Shown: positions 1 through 11,629, counted from the stretch's first letter. The stretch is DNA of 64,000 nt from Eudorina sp. 2006-703-Eu-15 (GCA_003117195.1 BDSI01000008.1:992001-1056000), one strand, 5' to 3'. Notes: generated by a model from the letters alone, not told the origin. Translations and numbers: made by a program.

Positions 1-360
1 GCACTTGATGCATGACATATCGATAACAACAAGAGTGAGACAAGAACGTGCACCGCACGCATCATCTGCTACTGCTCACCCCTCAATACGGCTTGCACGC
101 TATCATACATAGCGTCAAGCGAGTGAGAACAGCCGCACAGATTCACAATGTAAAAGGATCAAAAACATATAGTTTTAATGTTACGCCGCTTCCCTTCTTC
201 TTGTGTTGAGAGGAAGAGAGACAACCGCTCATCCGTACACAGAATTGCGATCCCCTGTTTTGACACCCTTGGGCCTTGGTTCATGATATCTAGACAATAA
301 TTGGACATGCCTGGTGTCGTAGAAACCGGCTGAAGTAATATTTATTGGGCACTCGATACC
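1..360. other. Upstream region of the MYND gene, no gene seen
   Basis: I see no convincing coding frame here. The stretch is less GC-rich than what follows and presumably holds the promoter and 5' leader of the gene that starts at 361. No clear TATA box or other defined element can be assigned. Confidence 0.4.
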
Positions 361-3300
361 ATGGCAATGAAGCCAAGTAAGCAACCACAACGTCGGGGCA
401 AGCCAGCTTTGGCTTCGGAAGCGAAACCCAAGAATGATGTGGAAGTCGTAGTGCAAGAATTTTCATCGATATGCTGCGGAGCCGCTGCTTTCTGGGTCGC
501 GCAAATTGCCAAAGGCCGGTCATGCGTGCTGCCAGCGAGCAAGCTCAAGAGTTTGGTCACGTCGGTTAGGCAGTACTCTTTTCTCGCCGAGGGCCCTGAA
601 TTCTCGCGCCTTCTGTGTAGCAATCCCCCGGCACGAGTGGCAGCGCTGCAGCTGCACGCGCTGTCGTTGCGCGTCCTCGCAAAGGAGGACTCGCTGTCCG
701 CCACCGACTGCGAGCCGTACTGCAGCCTTTCCTGGCTCATCGTCCTGATACTGCAAAAGGTTCGATCGAACAAAAATGGCCCGCTGTTGCTGGACGTCGT
801 GGACCTCGCGCTGCGCATGGACGTCCTGCCAGCGGCGGCCGCTGCCCTCGCGGCCTTGAGGGCCGACGGGCGGCTACCCGCCGACCTGAAGTTCCTGTGG
901 TCCTTCTTTGACCTCATCGACCTCGTGCTATGCGCCACACAGCCCTTCTCAGCACCTAGAGGCTCTGTCGCCGCGTCATCAGCGCCGCCGGAGCCGCGGC
1001 GGCCGCCAGGACCCGACGTTGCCTCGCCCGCAGCGGCCTCATGGAGCAGGCCGTCTGCGCCCTCGTGCACATCGGGATGCAGTGCAGCAGCGGCGCAGAA
1101 GCCGGCGGCGGTCAACGTCGGGGAGCCTCCCTCCCCCAGGTGCGGGCGTCCACGGCCAGCAGTGGCCCTAGTGGCTCCGCTTCGGTGCCTGGCCGTCAAT
1201 TAGATGACATGATGCAAACGGTCGACCATGTCTTCATGACGCTGGCCGCCATTGCCGCCAAGGGGTTCAGCATGTGCCCTGCCAGCCGGTACGACGTCGC
1301 GGTCAGCAGCACCACCGCCATAATCGCTGGGCCCTGCTTCCAGTACGGCGCGGCGGCACACGTGGTTGCTCAGCTGGCGGCGGCGGACGGAGGCACGATG
1401 TACGGCCTTTCCGCGGCGCAGGCGCTGCCGCCTACCTATGAACCGCCGGAGGACCAGCCCGAGTTGACAAATGTGGCGGCGGCGGCGGTGGCGGCGGCCG
1501 CCGGTGGGTACGGCGGCAGGCAGCGACGGCGGCGGCAGCCTCAGCTGCCGTTGCGGCACGGCACCTTGTGTGGCGCGCGGATAATTTGGACGTGGTGTTT
1601 CGAGCAGTCGCCTCCAGTGCCCGTGCGGCCGCTCAGCCGGGGCTTCATCCGGCAGCTGGCGCTCCGAGCGGCCCGCGTCGCAACGGCCTCCTGCCACTTC
1701 CATTGGGCGTGCGGCCAGCAGCGGCGGGACCCCGCAGCCCCGCAGAAGCGGCAGGAGCGGCAGCACCACGGGGGCAGTGACGGGCAAGGGTCCGCCCCGT
1801 TGGAGGCGCCCTTTGGCAAGGGTGTGTGCGCGACGGTGGTGGCGGATGCGCTGAGGTGCGCCGCCGCGACCTTCAAGCGGCGGCGGCCGAGTCAAGAGGC
1901 TGGGGCTGGCGCTGGACAGGACACGGCGGCGGCGGCGGCCTTGGCGGGGCTCAGGGCCCGGGAGTGGTGGGGTGTGGCGGTGCCGGGTCTGCACGCTGTG
2001 CTGTCGTGCCTGGAAGCCAATGCTACGGAGCCGATGCCCGAGATCCACCCACTGATGGACCCAAACGCTGTGTCTGATCTGGATCTGGATCCAGCTTTGG
2101 GCTTGCTATGCAACCATGAAAACAAAGGTAGGTCAGCCTTGTGCCACGGGCCACAACCGACGGCCCATCTGCCGTACCATTTTTGTACGTTTCTACCGTA
2201 CCTTTCAAGTCGTTGCGTGTGCACACCCCACCCAACCTTGTTCATTCTGCTTAAACCATGGGGAAAGCGGCCCCAAGCCTCGCAGTCCCTGCCGGCGATA
2301 TGTGGCACAACAGTATGACCCATGGGATGACCCATGGGGCGGTGCCGACGGCCGACCCATGGGACTTATGTGCTGGCCAATCCTGACAAATGAACCCACC
2401 CACCCACCAACTCACCAAACCCCGTGCGGCCCTCTGTCTGTCCCCTTCTTCTCAGCCGGGACGCCGTAGCCGCTGCAGCAGCAGTGGCGCCGCCGGTCCT
2501 CGGGGCGGTCCTGACGGCCGGATACATACCCCTCCTGGAGCGGACCCTTCGCGTGCAGCAGCGCAGCAGCGACACCCCCGAGACCACCTACGGCCTCTGG
2601 GGCGAGTCCCGCGCCCTCCGGTGGCCCTCCCTGGGCCTCCTGTTGGCGTACGGCGAGCCGTACCAGGTGGGGTCCCTCCTCGCCACCCTGGGCAAGCTGG
2701 CGGCCAAGTGCGTCGAGCCGCTGGTGGCCTGGCTGTCGCACACGGCTGGCGGCGGTGCCGGCGCTGCGAGTGGGAGTGGGAGCGAGGGTGACCCCAGCAC
2801 CCGCACCGGGTACAACGTGATGGGCATGATCATCTTGGGCCTTCCACTTGAGGAGAGGCCGGGATTGCGCAGCTGGGTGGCCTGCGCGGAGCGAGTCGCG
2901 ATGTGTCTGCGGGCCGGTGATGCAGGCGGCACGGAACAGGCGCCAGAGGCGGAAGGCGGGCCGGCTCCGGAGCCGGTGGAAGCTGAGGCCGCGCCGCACC
3001 ACCTCCCGCAGCAGCAGCCGCAGCAGCAGGTGCCTCTGCGGCAGTTCCTGAGGTGCACACTCCTGGCCGCCCGGGTGCTGCTGCCCCACCTGGCGACCGT
3101 TGCCAGAGCCAGCTGGCTGATGGGCACCCAAGAGGGGGACTTGCAACCCAGGTGTCCGGTCCAGGTCCGGCGCGAAACGGGGACTACCCTGCTTCGGTGG
3201 CTGCCGGCCCTGCTGGCAGCGCACGCAACGGCCCGCGGCCGCCTGGCGGTGCCGCCTCGGCTGCTGCAGCAGCAGCTGGCGGGATGCGGCGCCGCACTCG

Positions 3301-3905
3301 GTGCCATCGCGGAGGAACTCCGCACGCTGGTCCTGGAGCAGCTGTCGGCGCTCGATGTTGTGGACGAGATGCTGCGTTTCTACGTGGAAGGACAACCCAT
3401 GGATGACTCAGCGGAGGAGCACTGTGTGCTGGCGGCGTGTGTGAAGGCGCTGGCGGTGCTGGTCGTGGAGTTCCCCGACCAGGTGGCGGCGGCGATGCGC
3501 CAGGGCCGGCTGCTGCCGGCTGCCTGCCTGGGGGTCATGCTGTGCAGTCCGTGGCCGCCGGAAGGCGCGACGGCGGCCGAACCGCTCGGGGGCCCATTCG
3601 CGCCGTGGCTGGCGGCGCGGCTGAGTGAGCTGGAGGGTGGCTTGGCGGAGGGGGGCCCTGCAGCGCATCACGCCGCCGAGCCGGAGTTGGGCATCAGCGC
3701 CCCGGGGGTGTCAGGCGCGGGTGCGGGCGAGGCAGCTGCCCTCCCCGCCCCCGCCCAGGTGACCCGATGGGCGCTCGAGGGTGCGGCCCACGAGCTGGGC
3801 GCGCAGCTGCTTGCGGAGATGTGTGAGCTGCAGCGGGAGAGCTGGGAGGGCGACGCAGGGGGCGGGGGTGAAGGCGGGGGAGGTGCAGGGGCAGGGGGCG
3901 TGCAG

Positions 3906-3974
3906 TGGTCCTGGAGTGATCCGAGATCGGTAGCATCAGCTTGCAAGCGTCTTTGGTTAAGACGGGTCACAACA
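3906..3974 (+). repeat. Left LTR of the TRIM element
   Basis: 69 bp, TG...CA ends, identical to 4186-4254. It is unusually short for an LTR, and I could not see separate promoter or polyadenylation motifs in it. Confidence 0.8.
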
Positions 3975-4185
3975 AATGGTATCGAGACCGAGGAGTCCCC
4001 GGATCGAGCCGCGATGGCAACCCGAGTTGGGGTCGTGCCTGTGGTCGTGAGCGATTCATGTGCGAGTTGCCGAGTGTCGCCCTACAGGCGGGTGTCAGTG
4101 GTGCGAATGGCAAGTGATCATTCGGCTGAACCTGGTTCGATACTCGACGCGGACGTCGAGCCCTGAAAGTGGGGGATAAATGTAG

Positions 4186-4254
4186 TGGTCCTGGAGTGAT
4201 CCGAGATCGGTAGCATCAGCTTGCAAGCGTCTTTGGTTAAGACGGGTCACAACA
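4186..4254 (+). repeat. Right LTR of the TRIM element
   Basis: 69 bp, identical to 3906-3974, followed directly by the second copy of the 10-bp target duplication (4255-4264). Confidence 0.8.
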
Positions 4255-4828
4255 GGGCGTGCAGCTGCCGCGGCGCTGCAGCAACCCGCGCTGCAGCAGC
4301 CTGGAGGGCGACAGCGAGGGGGGCCGGAGGCTGCTGCGGTGCAACGGCTGCGGGGGGCCGCAGTACTGCGGCAAGGGCTGCCAGGTGGCGCACTGGCGGG
4401 CGGGGCACAAGGGGGAGTGCAGGCACGGCAAGCCGGCGGCGGGCGGCAGCAGCCCCACACCACTCTCCTAATCCCCTGGTCCACGGCAGGATGAGTTCTG
4501 CGTTGACCGGACAGCACGCCACGTGCTGATCCTGAGCAAACACATGTTGGGGGCCGACATGTGGTCAGAGTTTTGACCTTCACTGAGTGCAGGTCCAGGC
4601 ATGTGTGCGATTCTACATGTCTTTCGGACGACGAGCACATGAGTAACTGGAGTGCTGCCAGCGGACGAACTGTACTAAAAACAAATATTGCCTATCTGAA
4701 CAGGCGCGGCCGCGCCGCCCGCGGCGGCTACGTTGCACGTTTCTGGTACGTGCAGGCATACAATTGTGTGTTTAGGAAAGAAACCCGCCCGCTACCGTTC
4801 CGGGTGCAATGCCAGCTCGCCCTGCAGG

Positions 4829-5066
4829 CCAGGGTGGCTATCTTATTTTGCAGAGTATCTACGGCCGGAGATACTCCTTGCCCAATCGTGCTGAAAGTAT
4901 CTGTCGGAGGGAGCTTTTGCCGGCATTTTATCTACTCAAAGGGGGCTTTTCCCCGTGCGAGAGGCCATGAGTATCTAAAACCCCACTTTCCCACCGAGGG
5001 AAAGTATCTATCAAAACGCAAGGTTTTCGGCCGAATATATATTTATATCTTAAGACAGCCACCCTG
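4829..5066 (+). mobile_element. MITE-like element, copy 1
   Basis: The left end CCAGGGTGGCTATCTTA and the right end TTATATCTTAAGACAGCCACCCTG form imperfect terminal inverted repeats. The same ends, plus an internal AGTATCT motif that recurs several times and the right-end motif TTTTCGGCCGAATA, occur in the copy at 51447-51849. There is no coding capacity. The right edge is complicated by a second CTATCTTAAGACAG at 5067-5080; CCTGCAG flanks both sides (4821-4827 and 5081-5087) and could be the true target duplication. Confidence 0.65.
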
Positions 5067-5074
5067 CTATCTTA

Positions 5075-5099
5075 AGACAGCCTGCAGTGCAGGCTGTCT
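5075..5099. repeat. Perfect palindrome next to MITE copy 1
   Basis: AGACAGCCTGCA, one G, then TGCAGGCTGTCT: 12-bp arms with a 1-base centre. It is probably part of, or derived from, the right end of the adjacent element. Confidence 0.6.
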
Positions 5100-6730
5100 T
5101 CATGTATGGGTTTGGTCATGGAGGTCTAGGCAATGCCCTCTCTTGTATAGCTTGCCAAGCATTGTCAAGTGAAGTTGCCGCCCACTCGACCAACCCGATT
5201 GTTTATCTACTCACGCGCGCCGGGTGTGGCCGACACTGGTCGGCTGTTGGCCAAGCAAGAGACTCCCCCCGGGAACCGCTGCTTCGCTGCGTTTCCGCCG
5301 GCCGGCTCCGGGGATGGTCAGTAATGCGCGCCGGGGGCACCTGGCATGTCGCCGTTACCCGTGATCGGGGTGTGCAGATGACAGTTCTTGCGGATGATGC
5401 TGGGGGTCCACCTTGTAACGGTTACATTATTACAGTCTCACATATTCATTCAAGGCCTTTGTCCTGATGCGCCGAACAGCATCCCTCCATGGAGACTTGA
5501 TAAGTCTTAGCGCTGCCCTTTCTGTGAAGCCACCGCCACAATTTCGGTGGCCCCCGCGATGCGCCACTCAAGATGCCGCCCTGGACCTGGGCATCAGCCA
5601 GCAGCTGCACGGTACGAGACAGCACTGACAGCACCTGTAGCTGCAGGGGATGGGGCGCCTGGGGCTACCGCTACGTGCTGGTGTCCCTTACAGAGTCACA
5701 GTCAACTAAGACAGTGAAGTCGCAGGGTCACCAAATCGGCAGTACTTGTCATGCGCGACGTAGTGGCAAAGAAGTCAGGCCGTGTGGAATCGTTGGTGGC
5801 GGAAAAGGAAAACGCTGTGGCCTGTGGCTGTATTGGGGGCAGTAAGGGATGGCGAGGTGGCCTTGGGCGTCGATACCTGCGCAGACAGCACAATGCCGGC
5901 ATTTGAAAAGCGTGCACCGCCTCAGTCTGTCCCTATACCGATACCGTGGCTGCAGCCCAACAGGCCATTGCTGCTACAACAGGCGGCAGCGTTAGCGGGG
6001 CGAGCTCGGAGGCCCGAGCTGCTGTCACACGGGAGATGAGATCAGATTGGTTGGTTGGTTGTTACATGTTGTACAGGCCTTACGGCTATAAACATGTGTT
6101 CCCCCACAACGGTCATCCGTCAAAGGGCGCACAAAAGATCAAAAGAACAAAAGGTAGCTGAGTCTCTCATCTCTGCAGCTTTTCCTTCCGCAACTTCTGC
6201 ACCTGATATAAGAAATGACCAAGCTTGCACTGGTCAAACAAAAGCATGATTCCGAACATATCCGAGTCATCAGGGAGATCCACCGCTCGACGTAGCGGTT
6301 CAGATTGGTGCATGCCGACGTGTACAACACATACATGAGAGATGCCTGATAGCACCCTGCTGCAATGTGTGCGGAGGGGCACGCACCGTCCTCTGGGCAC
6401 GGCTAACTATGGCTAACCTTCCGGACGATATATTCGGTTACCGGGATAGCCCTGCCTGCCGCCCTTTCACCCTAACTTTACCCGAGACCGAGGGTTCGTA
6501 ATCATCACCAATCCGGTGGGAGGTCCAATCCATCAGCTTTGCCTCGACTTGACTTGCAGTCAGTGGCCGAGGGGGTCACCTGGGTTGAGTGCACCCGTAC
6601 AACATGTTATCGAGTACGATAAACTATGCTTGCTGCTTGGCGTTCATCCGTTCGACATTAGCGATTGGCGTAAGGAGCTTTCGTCTACTGATTACATTTT
6701 TAAATTTAATACCATGCAATAGTTTGGGAG

Positions 6731-8679
6731 ATGTCAATACAAAGGGCGTCTGTGAACGCGTCCATCTCAACCCTAATCCTTCTATTTTCAAGTATAATTG
6801 CCCATTCGTATAAGCTCAGCTTCCAGGCTTTAACCCGAAGCATTCTTCACCATGGTGACCCAGCTATGTACGATGCGGTCCTTAATAAGCTGCGGAACAA
6901 GGAATGCATCCACATTGGCTTCATAGGCGGAAGTGTCAGCGACGGGCGCGGGCTGCCAAAGGATGCGACAGCCTACCCTGGCCTGTTCGAACAGCTGGTT
7001 GGAGAAGCCTTCCCCTGCAAGGGAAACCATACTCACATACGATACATTAAAGGTTCTACAGCGACCGACCACTGGTGAGTTTCCTGGGCGCACCTAGCTC
7101 GAGTTACGTGCTGTCACGATGGAGCGATTTACAAAGTTATACTTGCGTCCCCATGGCCGTTGAGCGTGAATCTCGTATGCCATGTGGCATTGTTGTGATT
7201 TGCGGTGCTGCGGGTTCGTCAGTGCTGAGGTTTTGTGCCCGCTCCAAACGAGAGCTCCAGGCGGTTATCCTTGCCCGCATGGCAGGGTTGATGCCTGGTT
7301 GCATGGGGACGGGTCGGCGAGCTACATGGTGGCATGGCTTCTCTTGCTTGTAGGATCACGTACATCTTACGTAAGCACCACATCAGTTGTTCCACATGAG
7401 CAAATTGTGAAACTGAAAAGCCCGTAGCCTTCGTTCCTGGCCAGCCGCGTTCGTTTTATCGTGCCGAGCCACGCGTGCTTGTTGTCCAGGCGTGCTGCCC
7501 TCCCCCCGACTCGCCACGCACAGGATCAACTTCTTCGTCGGACGGCAAGAAGAGCTCTTAAAAGACGTGGATCTGGTCGTTGTTGACACCGCTGTGAATG
7601 ACATCTACCGGCTGTTGAAAGGGGCTTCTGGCAAAGTTGCCAGTCCCGAGCGCGTCCTTCAAGACCATACGGAGATTCTTATGTCGCTGCTACTGCAGAA
7701 AAGTAGCAGAGCGCCAGAATGGTCAAGCGTGGCGCCGTCGTGCCGGGAATCTGGGTACACTCGAGCATGGACTGGCGCGGCCGTGCTGTGGCTGGGCGCT
7801 TCCACCCGCCGCACCGAAATATGGAGGGGCGCATTGCCCCGGTCCACCGATGCGGTGTACGCGCAGCTGCCAGTCGCGATCACGCACGGGGTGGCGTACA
7901 TCTCAGTCATTGACGGCCTGGGGCCCTTCCGAACGACGGAAAGCGTGGCATGGCTCAACAACACCTGGTACAGCGAACCGGTTCGGGACATCCACCCCGG
8001 TGCCTGGGGTCACCAGGCGTTGGCCAAGGCGCTGCTGCACTTCCTGACCGAACAGATGCGCTACCAGGAGCAGCTCCCCTGGGGCGGTCCGCCGCGGCGG
8101 CCGTCAGAGGAACCCTACTGCCCACGGCCGCCCGCGTTCGTGTCGCAGGCGTCCCTCGACATTTACCTGGACAGCAACCCGCTGCACATCCCAACGGTCA
8201 GCAAGATGGCCACCCGACCCCGTATGAGGAACTGCACGGGCTGGGACCTCTTCTGTGATGTGCCGGACCGGCCGGGCCTTATCGCGCTGGAGGTCGGGTC
8301 GCAGTGCACCATCGTGGGGTTGCCTCAGGACTTGGGGCGGCACCCCCTCAGCGTGGGCCAAGCGCACGTGATGCTGCTGCGGTCGTACGAGCACATGGGC
8401 CAGGTCCGCATCACCGTGGGCAGCAGACCCGCCGTCCCTCGAGGAGACGACGGCGACGCTTGGGATTGCGACATGGGCCCCACCGCTGAGGCCACCATCC
8501 TGGGCAGCAGCGACATCGATTGCCTGTGGGAAGAGCGGGTTTCGGAGCCCAAGGCGGGGGTGGTCCATTTTAGGGTGCCGGAAGATATGCAGGAGAAATG
8601 CTTGACAATCACGTTTGAGGTGTTGGACTCCCCGCGACCGGAGAACAAGATTAAGATTGTCGGGCTGACTGTGTTCTAG
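6731..8679 (+). CDS. Secreted SGNH/GDSL-hydrolase-like protein, paralog 1
   Basis: Two exons, 6731-7074 and 7524-8679, joined in phase (TG|G) with a GTGAGT donor, give 499 residues. The N-terminus starts MSIQRASV and has a hydrophobic stretch (STLILLFSSIIAHSY) that fits a signal peptide. SGNH features: block I IGFIGGSVSDG with Ser in a GGS rather than GDS context; block III VVVDTAVNDIY with the expected Asn; block V RDIHPGAWGH with the Asp-x-x-His pair. A second, C-terminal domain contains NCTGW, GSSDIDCLW and ends KIKIVGLTVF. The family acts on esters, often acetyl groups on extracellular glycans; the substrate cannot be told from sequence. The closest relative is the next gene, which has the same intron position and the same C-terminal domain, so the pair is a tandem duplication. 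Confidence 0.8.
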
Positions 8680-9938
8680 TGATTTTTATTGTCTGGCGGC
8701 CGGGACCTGGGCAGGTATGTGGACGCATACATACATGCATGCAGGGCCGGGTCGACGCGCGGGAGGCACACATGCGGGGGGTCATGTGAGCTTCAAACAC
8801 GGTTATTACGAATGGGAGCTTCCGGACATATTCATCCAATATGGAGTGCAGCCAGGCTCGCGCCCGTTCGCTCGGGGGGCCAGCGGGTTGTTTCTTGCTT
8901 CCTCGTTTGCGTGGCCATCGAGGTTCCCTTCGGCCGATGTGTTCATTACAGGATCAGCTGTCCTGAAGGCAGCAGGGCGTTGGGCTCTTCTGGTTTTTGG
9001 TACTTGCGAATGAGTCAGGTGCAGAATGGGTACGCCGGGCGGCCGGAAATAACGGCGCGTGCGCATATTGCACAAACCCTGAGTAACGGTACATACCTGA
9101 AATGTTTGATACGTTCATTCCAGTGTTCTGTGGGTATATCTTATATCTTAATGCACGAGCGAGCCTGTTGCTACCGAATTGATTGTCCGGGAAAGTGCCG
9201 GGAGACCCGCCGTTCACGGCATCCCGTATAATATTAGTCATTGTGTTTGGTGTCGTGCAGGGCCGCACCAGTAATTGTTGGACCAACGCGCGCCGGCGCA
9301 TGTGGTATTCGATATGTCTGTTCGATACCAGACGAGGTTTTTTCACTTCGCCCTGAGCTGTTCCGCGTTTTCGTCCCGGGGGTGGTGGGTTTGGGAGGGT
9401 GGGGTTTAGCGGGTGAGGCTTGGGGTTCAGGCAGGTGGAGGGTTTGACGAGGGTACGAGCGAAGTGGAGGTGTTTAGCTTGGAAGGTACCGCGCTCAGTG
9501 GGAGGTCCCATTCCTGCTCACTGGTGACTTTTTCTTTTGACTACTGTAGCAGCGGTCGTTCTGGTTTGTCTGCATTGTACGAGCTCGTCGAAGCTGACAA
9601 CATCATCACACGGGATCATCATCATTCATAGGTTGAAAGTAATCCATGCGATGCCGGTGAGGCGGTGACTCAACGCATCAACCTGCTTTTCCTGAGGGCG
9701 TATGAACTGCAAGTGTTTTAGTTACAGCAAAATGGAACTACATGTGCAAGATACATTGCTTGCAGTCGGTTGAAATCGGTTTCAGTCACAGCACGCAGCA
9801 GGCATCATGCAACGGTTTTGCAACGGTTGCACATTGCAAGTTGCAAAGCCCGGATGCCATGTGTTGTGTAGGCATTAATAAAATTACGAAGGCAAGCACG
9901 GTGGTAGGTTTGTAAATGCGGCTGTTGCGCAAGAAAGG
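8680..9938. other. Spacer between the two SGNH paralogs
   Basis: No gene is visible. It contains the 3' end of paralog 1 and the promoter of paralog 2. Short runs such as GCAACGG and TTGCA recur near 9800-9850 but form no defined element. Confidence 0.4.
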
Positions 9939-11628
9939 ATGCCGAGGATTATCATCTCATGCATACTGGTTGCTTTATTGACACACGCCTTTAATTTGAT
10001 TCAAGCTTCAAATTTGATACAAGCTTCGGATTTCATTAGTCAAACCCTTACAAGAAGTGTGCTCAACTATGGTGACCCGACCATGTTTGGGTCCCTGTTA
10101 TCTAAATTTCGGAAAAGGGAGTGTGCCCAAGCTATTGTCATCGGCGGAAGCGTCAGCACTGGCGAGAAGCTCGCCAATGGCACGTTGGCATACCCAGCGC
10201 TGTTCGAACAACAGCTCAACGACGCCTTCCCTTGCGAGGGGCGACACAACGTCACGGTTCTTGCCAAGCGCGCCGTGGCGACCGACTATTGGTGCGTGTC
10301 AAAAGACCCGCCGTACCAATATCGGAGTACGTCTTTGACTAACCGCCGTGCAGCAACACCGCCACGGGTACATTTACTTCTCGCACGGTCCTCGAACCCC
10401 GCCAAATAGGATTGAATATCTGGTTGGGCATCAAGAGGTGCTGCTGAAGGACACGGACCTCATCATTGTGGATACAGCCGCCAACGATGTCTACGAGTTG
10501 GTCAAGGGAGACGGCCGGGAAGCGGATCCCAGTACCGTCATCCGTACCAATTCCGAGATCCTGATCTGCCTGCTGCTGCAGAGGTCCAAGCGGCCTTCAA
10601 GTAGCGGGGGGTTGGGCCCATCCTTGTCACCGCCGTCTTGCACGGCGACCCATTACGGCCGTTCATGGACCGGGGCTGCCGTACTGTGGCTCGGCACCAC
10701 CACACGTCGGACACACGTGTGGCGCGGCGCGCTGCCGCGCGCCTCCGATGCCGTACACACCCAGCTCGCCGTCGCCTTCGTGCACGGGGTGCCGTACATG
10801 TCCCCCATAGACGGCTTGGGCCCCCTCAGCACCCCCGCTGTGGAGGCCTGGTTCAACAGCACCTGGTTCTCGGAGCCGCTGTCCGACTTCCACCCCGGGC
10901 CCTGGGCCCACGAACTCCTGGCCGCGTCTCTCATCCACTACCTGAACACGCAGCGCCTGTTCAGGCAACATTTCCCGCATCGCGGCGACGATGACGATGA
11001 CAACGACAGGGACGGTGACGGCGCCTCGGATGGTCGCCAACCCGGCCGTGCGCACCCGGCACCTTACTGCCCCCGGCGGCCTGCCTTCATCGAGCAGGCC
11101 GTGCTCGACATGTACCTGGACAGCAGCCCGCTCCACATCCCCACTGTAAACCCCTACACCGCCAACCGCCGCATGAAGAACTGCACCGGCTGGGCCATCG
11201 CGGCGGACGTGCCCGGCAAACCCGGCCTGCTGACCCAGACCCAGGGGTCGCGGTGTACGGTGGTGGCCTCCGACGCGGAAGTACGGCGCCACCCGGTGCA
11301 GAGCGGGGAGGCCCACGTGACGCTGCTCAAGTCGTACAAACACATGGGTGTCGTACGTGTGACGGTGATGCTCGTCCCGGCGGTGCCCAGGAATGATGGC
11401 AGCGGGCGGCGTGAGTGCGACATCGGCGGCGGAGACGGGAGTGCCAAGGTGCTGGGCAGCAAGGACATCGACTGCCTCTGGGGCCAGCACGTCTCCGAGT
11501 CCCAAGTCGAGACCTTCCCCATCCAGCGGAGTGAGGAGGCGGACGTGTGCTTGGCCTTCACGTTTGAGCTGCTGGACTCGGGTCGGGCGGAGAACAAAGC
11601 CAAGATCATCGGGATCACGGTGTTCTAG
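9939..11628 (+). CDS. Secreted SGNH/GDSL-hydrolase-like protein, paralog 2
   Basis: Exons 9939-10291 and 10410-11628 join as TG|G, the same codon as in paralog 1, and give 523 residues. The signal-peptide-like N-terminus starts MPRIIISCILVALLTHAF and contains a small internal repeat (NLIQAS twice). Catalytic blocks: VIGGSVSTG (block I, again GGS), IIVDTAANDVY (block III) and SDFHPGPWAH (block V). The C-terminal domain carries NCTGW, GSKDIDCLW and ends KIIGITVF. Compared with paralog 1 it has an extra acidic insert (DDDDDNDRDGDG, near 10990-11020) before the C-terminal domain. The intron (10292-10409) is only 118 bases, against 449 in paralog 1, and contains an open frame that could mislead a gene finder. 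A secreted esterase role is inferred; the substrate is unknown. Confidence 0.8.
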
Positions 11629-11629
11629 C

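Larger units (their letters stand above)
3906..4254 (+). mobile_element. Miniature LTR retrotransposon (TRIM/SMART-like), non-autonomous
   Basis: Two identical 69-bp direct repeats (3906-3974 and 4186-4254) start with TG and end with CA, as LTRs do. Two bases after the left repeat comes TGGTATCGAGACCGAG (3977-3992), which resembles the tRNA primer-binding site of plant LTR elements (TGGTATC...). Just before the right repeat is a purine-rich GTGGGGGATAAA tract (about 4169-4180), a plausible polypurine tract. The 211-bp interior has no coding capacity. The element is flanked by a 10-bp direct repeat GGGCGTGCAG (3896-3905 and 4255-4264), longer than the usual 4-6 bp for LTR elements. Identical LTRs suggest a recent insertion. 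It must have been mobilised by the proteins of another element. Confidence 0.8.
361..4471 (+). pseudogene. MYND zinc-finger protein gene, frame-broken and carrying a TRIM insertion
   Basis: The C-terminus (4271-4435) is a MYND-type zinc finger: a CX4C pair, then a CX2C pair, the YCGKGCQ segment and a final H..H..C cluster. Upstream lies a long Ala/Leu-rich helical region typical of the many MYND proteins of Chlamydomonas-type algae. From ATG 361 the protein runs in one frame to about 945, continues as QHLEAL in a second frame and then as [14 protein letters not shown] in a third. A further switch is seen near 1510-1700, where HLVWRADNLDVVFRAVA lies in another frame. An intron lies at about 2132-2455, and the next exon is open from 2456 to 3905. 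A TRIM element then interrupts the exon and brings a stop at 4164-4166; the MYND segment resumes in the matching frame at 4259. The other long genes here keep phase over kilobases, so base errors are a less likely cause than decay. An active gene with wrongly inferred exons remains possible. Confidence 0.6.
4472..6730. other. Intergenic region with a MITE-like element, no gene recognised
   Basis: Only short open frames occur, none with a recognisable domain. The MITE-like copy at 4829-5066 is the clearest feature. The stretch 5500-5900 has moderate coding character on the plus strand but is broken by stops and matches nothing I know. The last 300 bases before the SGNH gene are AT-richer and presumably include its promoter. 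Confidence 0.4.

Noticed and set aside
10293..10409. Read-through of the short intron in SGNH paralog 2 as coding sequence
   Set aside because: Alignment with paralog 1 shows that both genes splice at the same TG|G codon; the intron reading has no counterpart in paralog 1.
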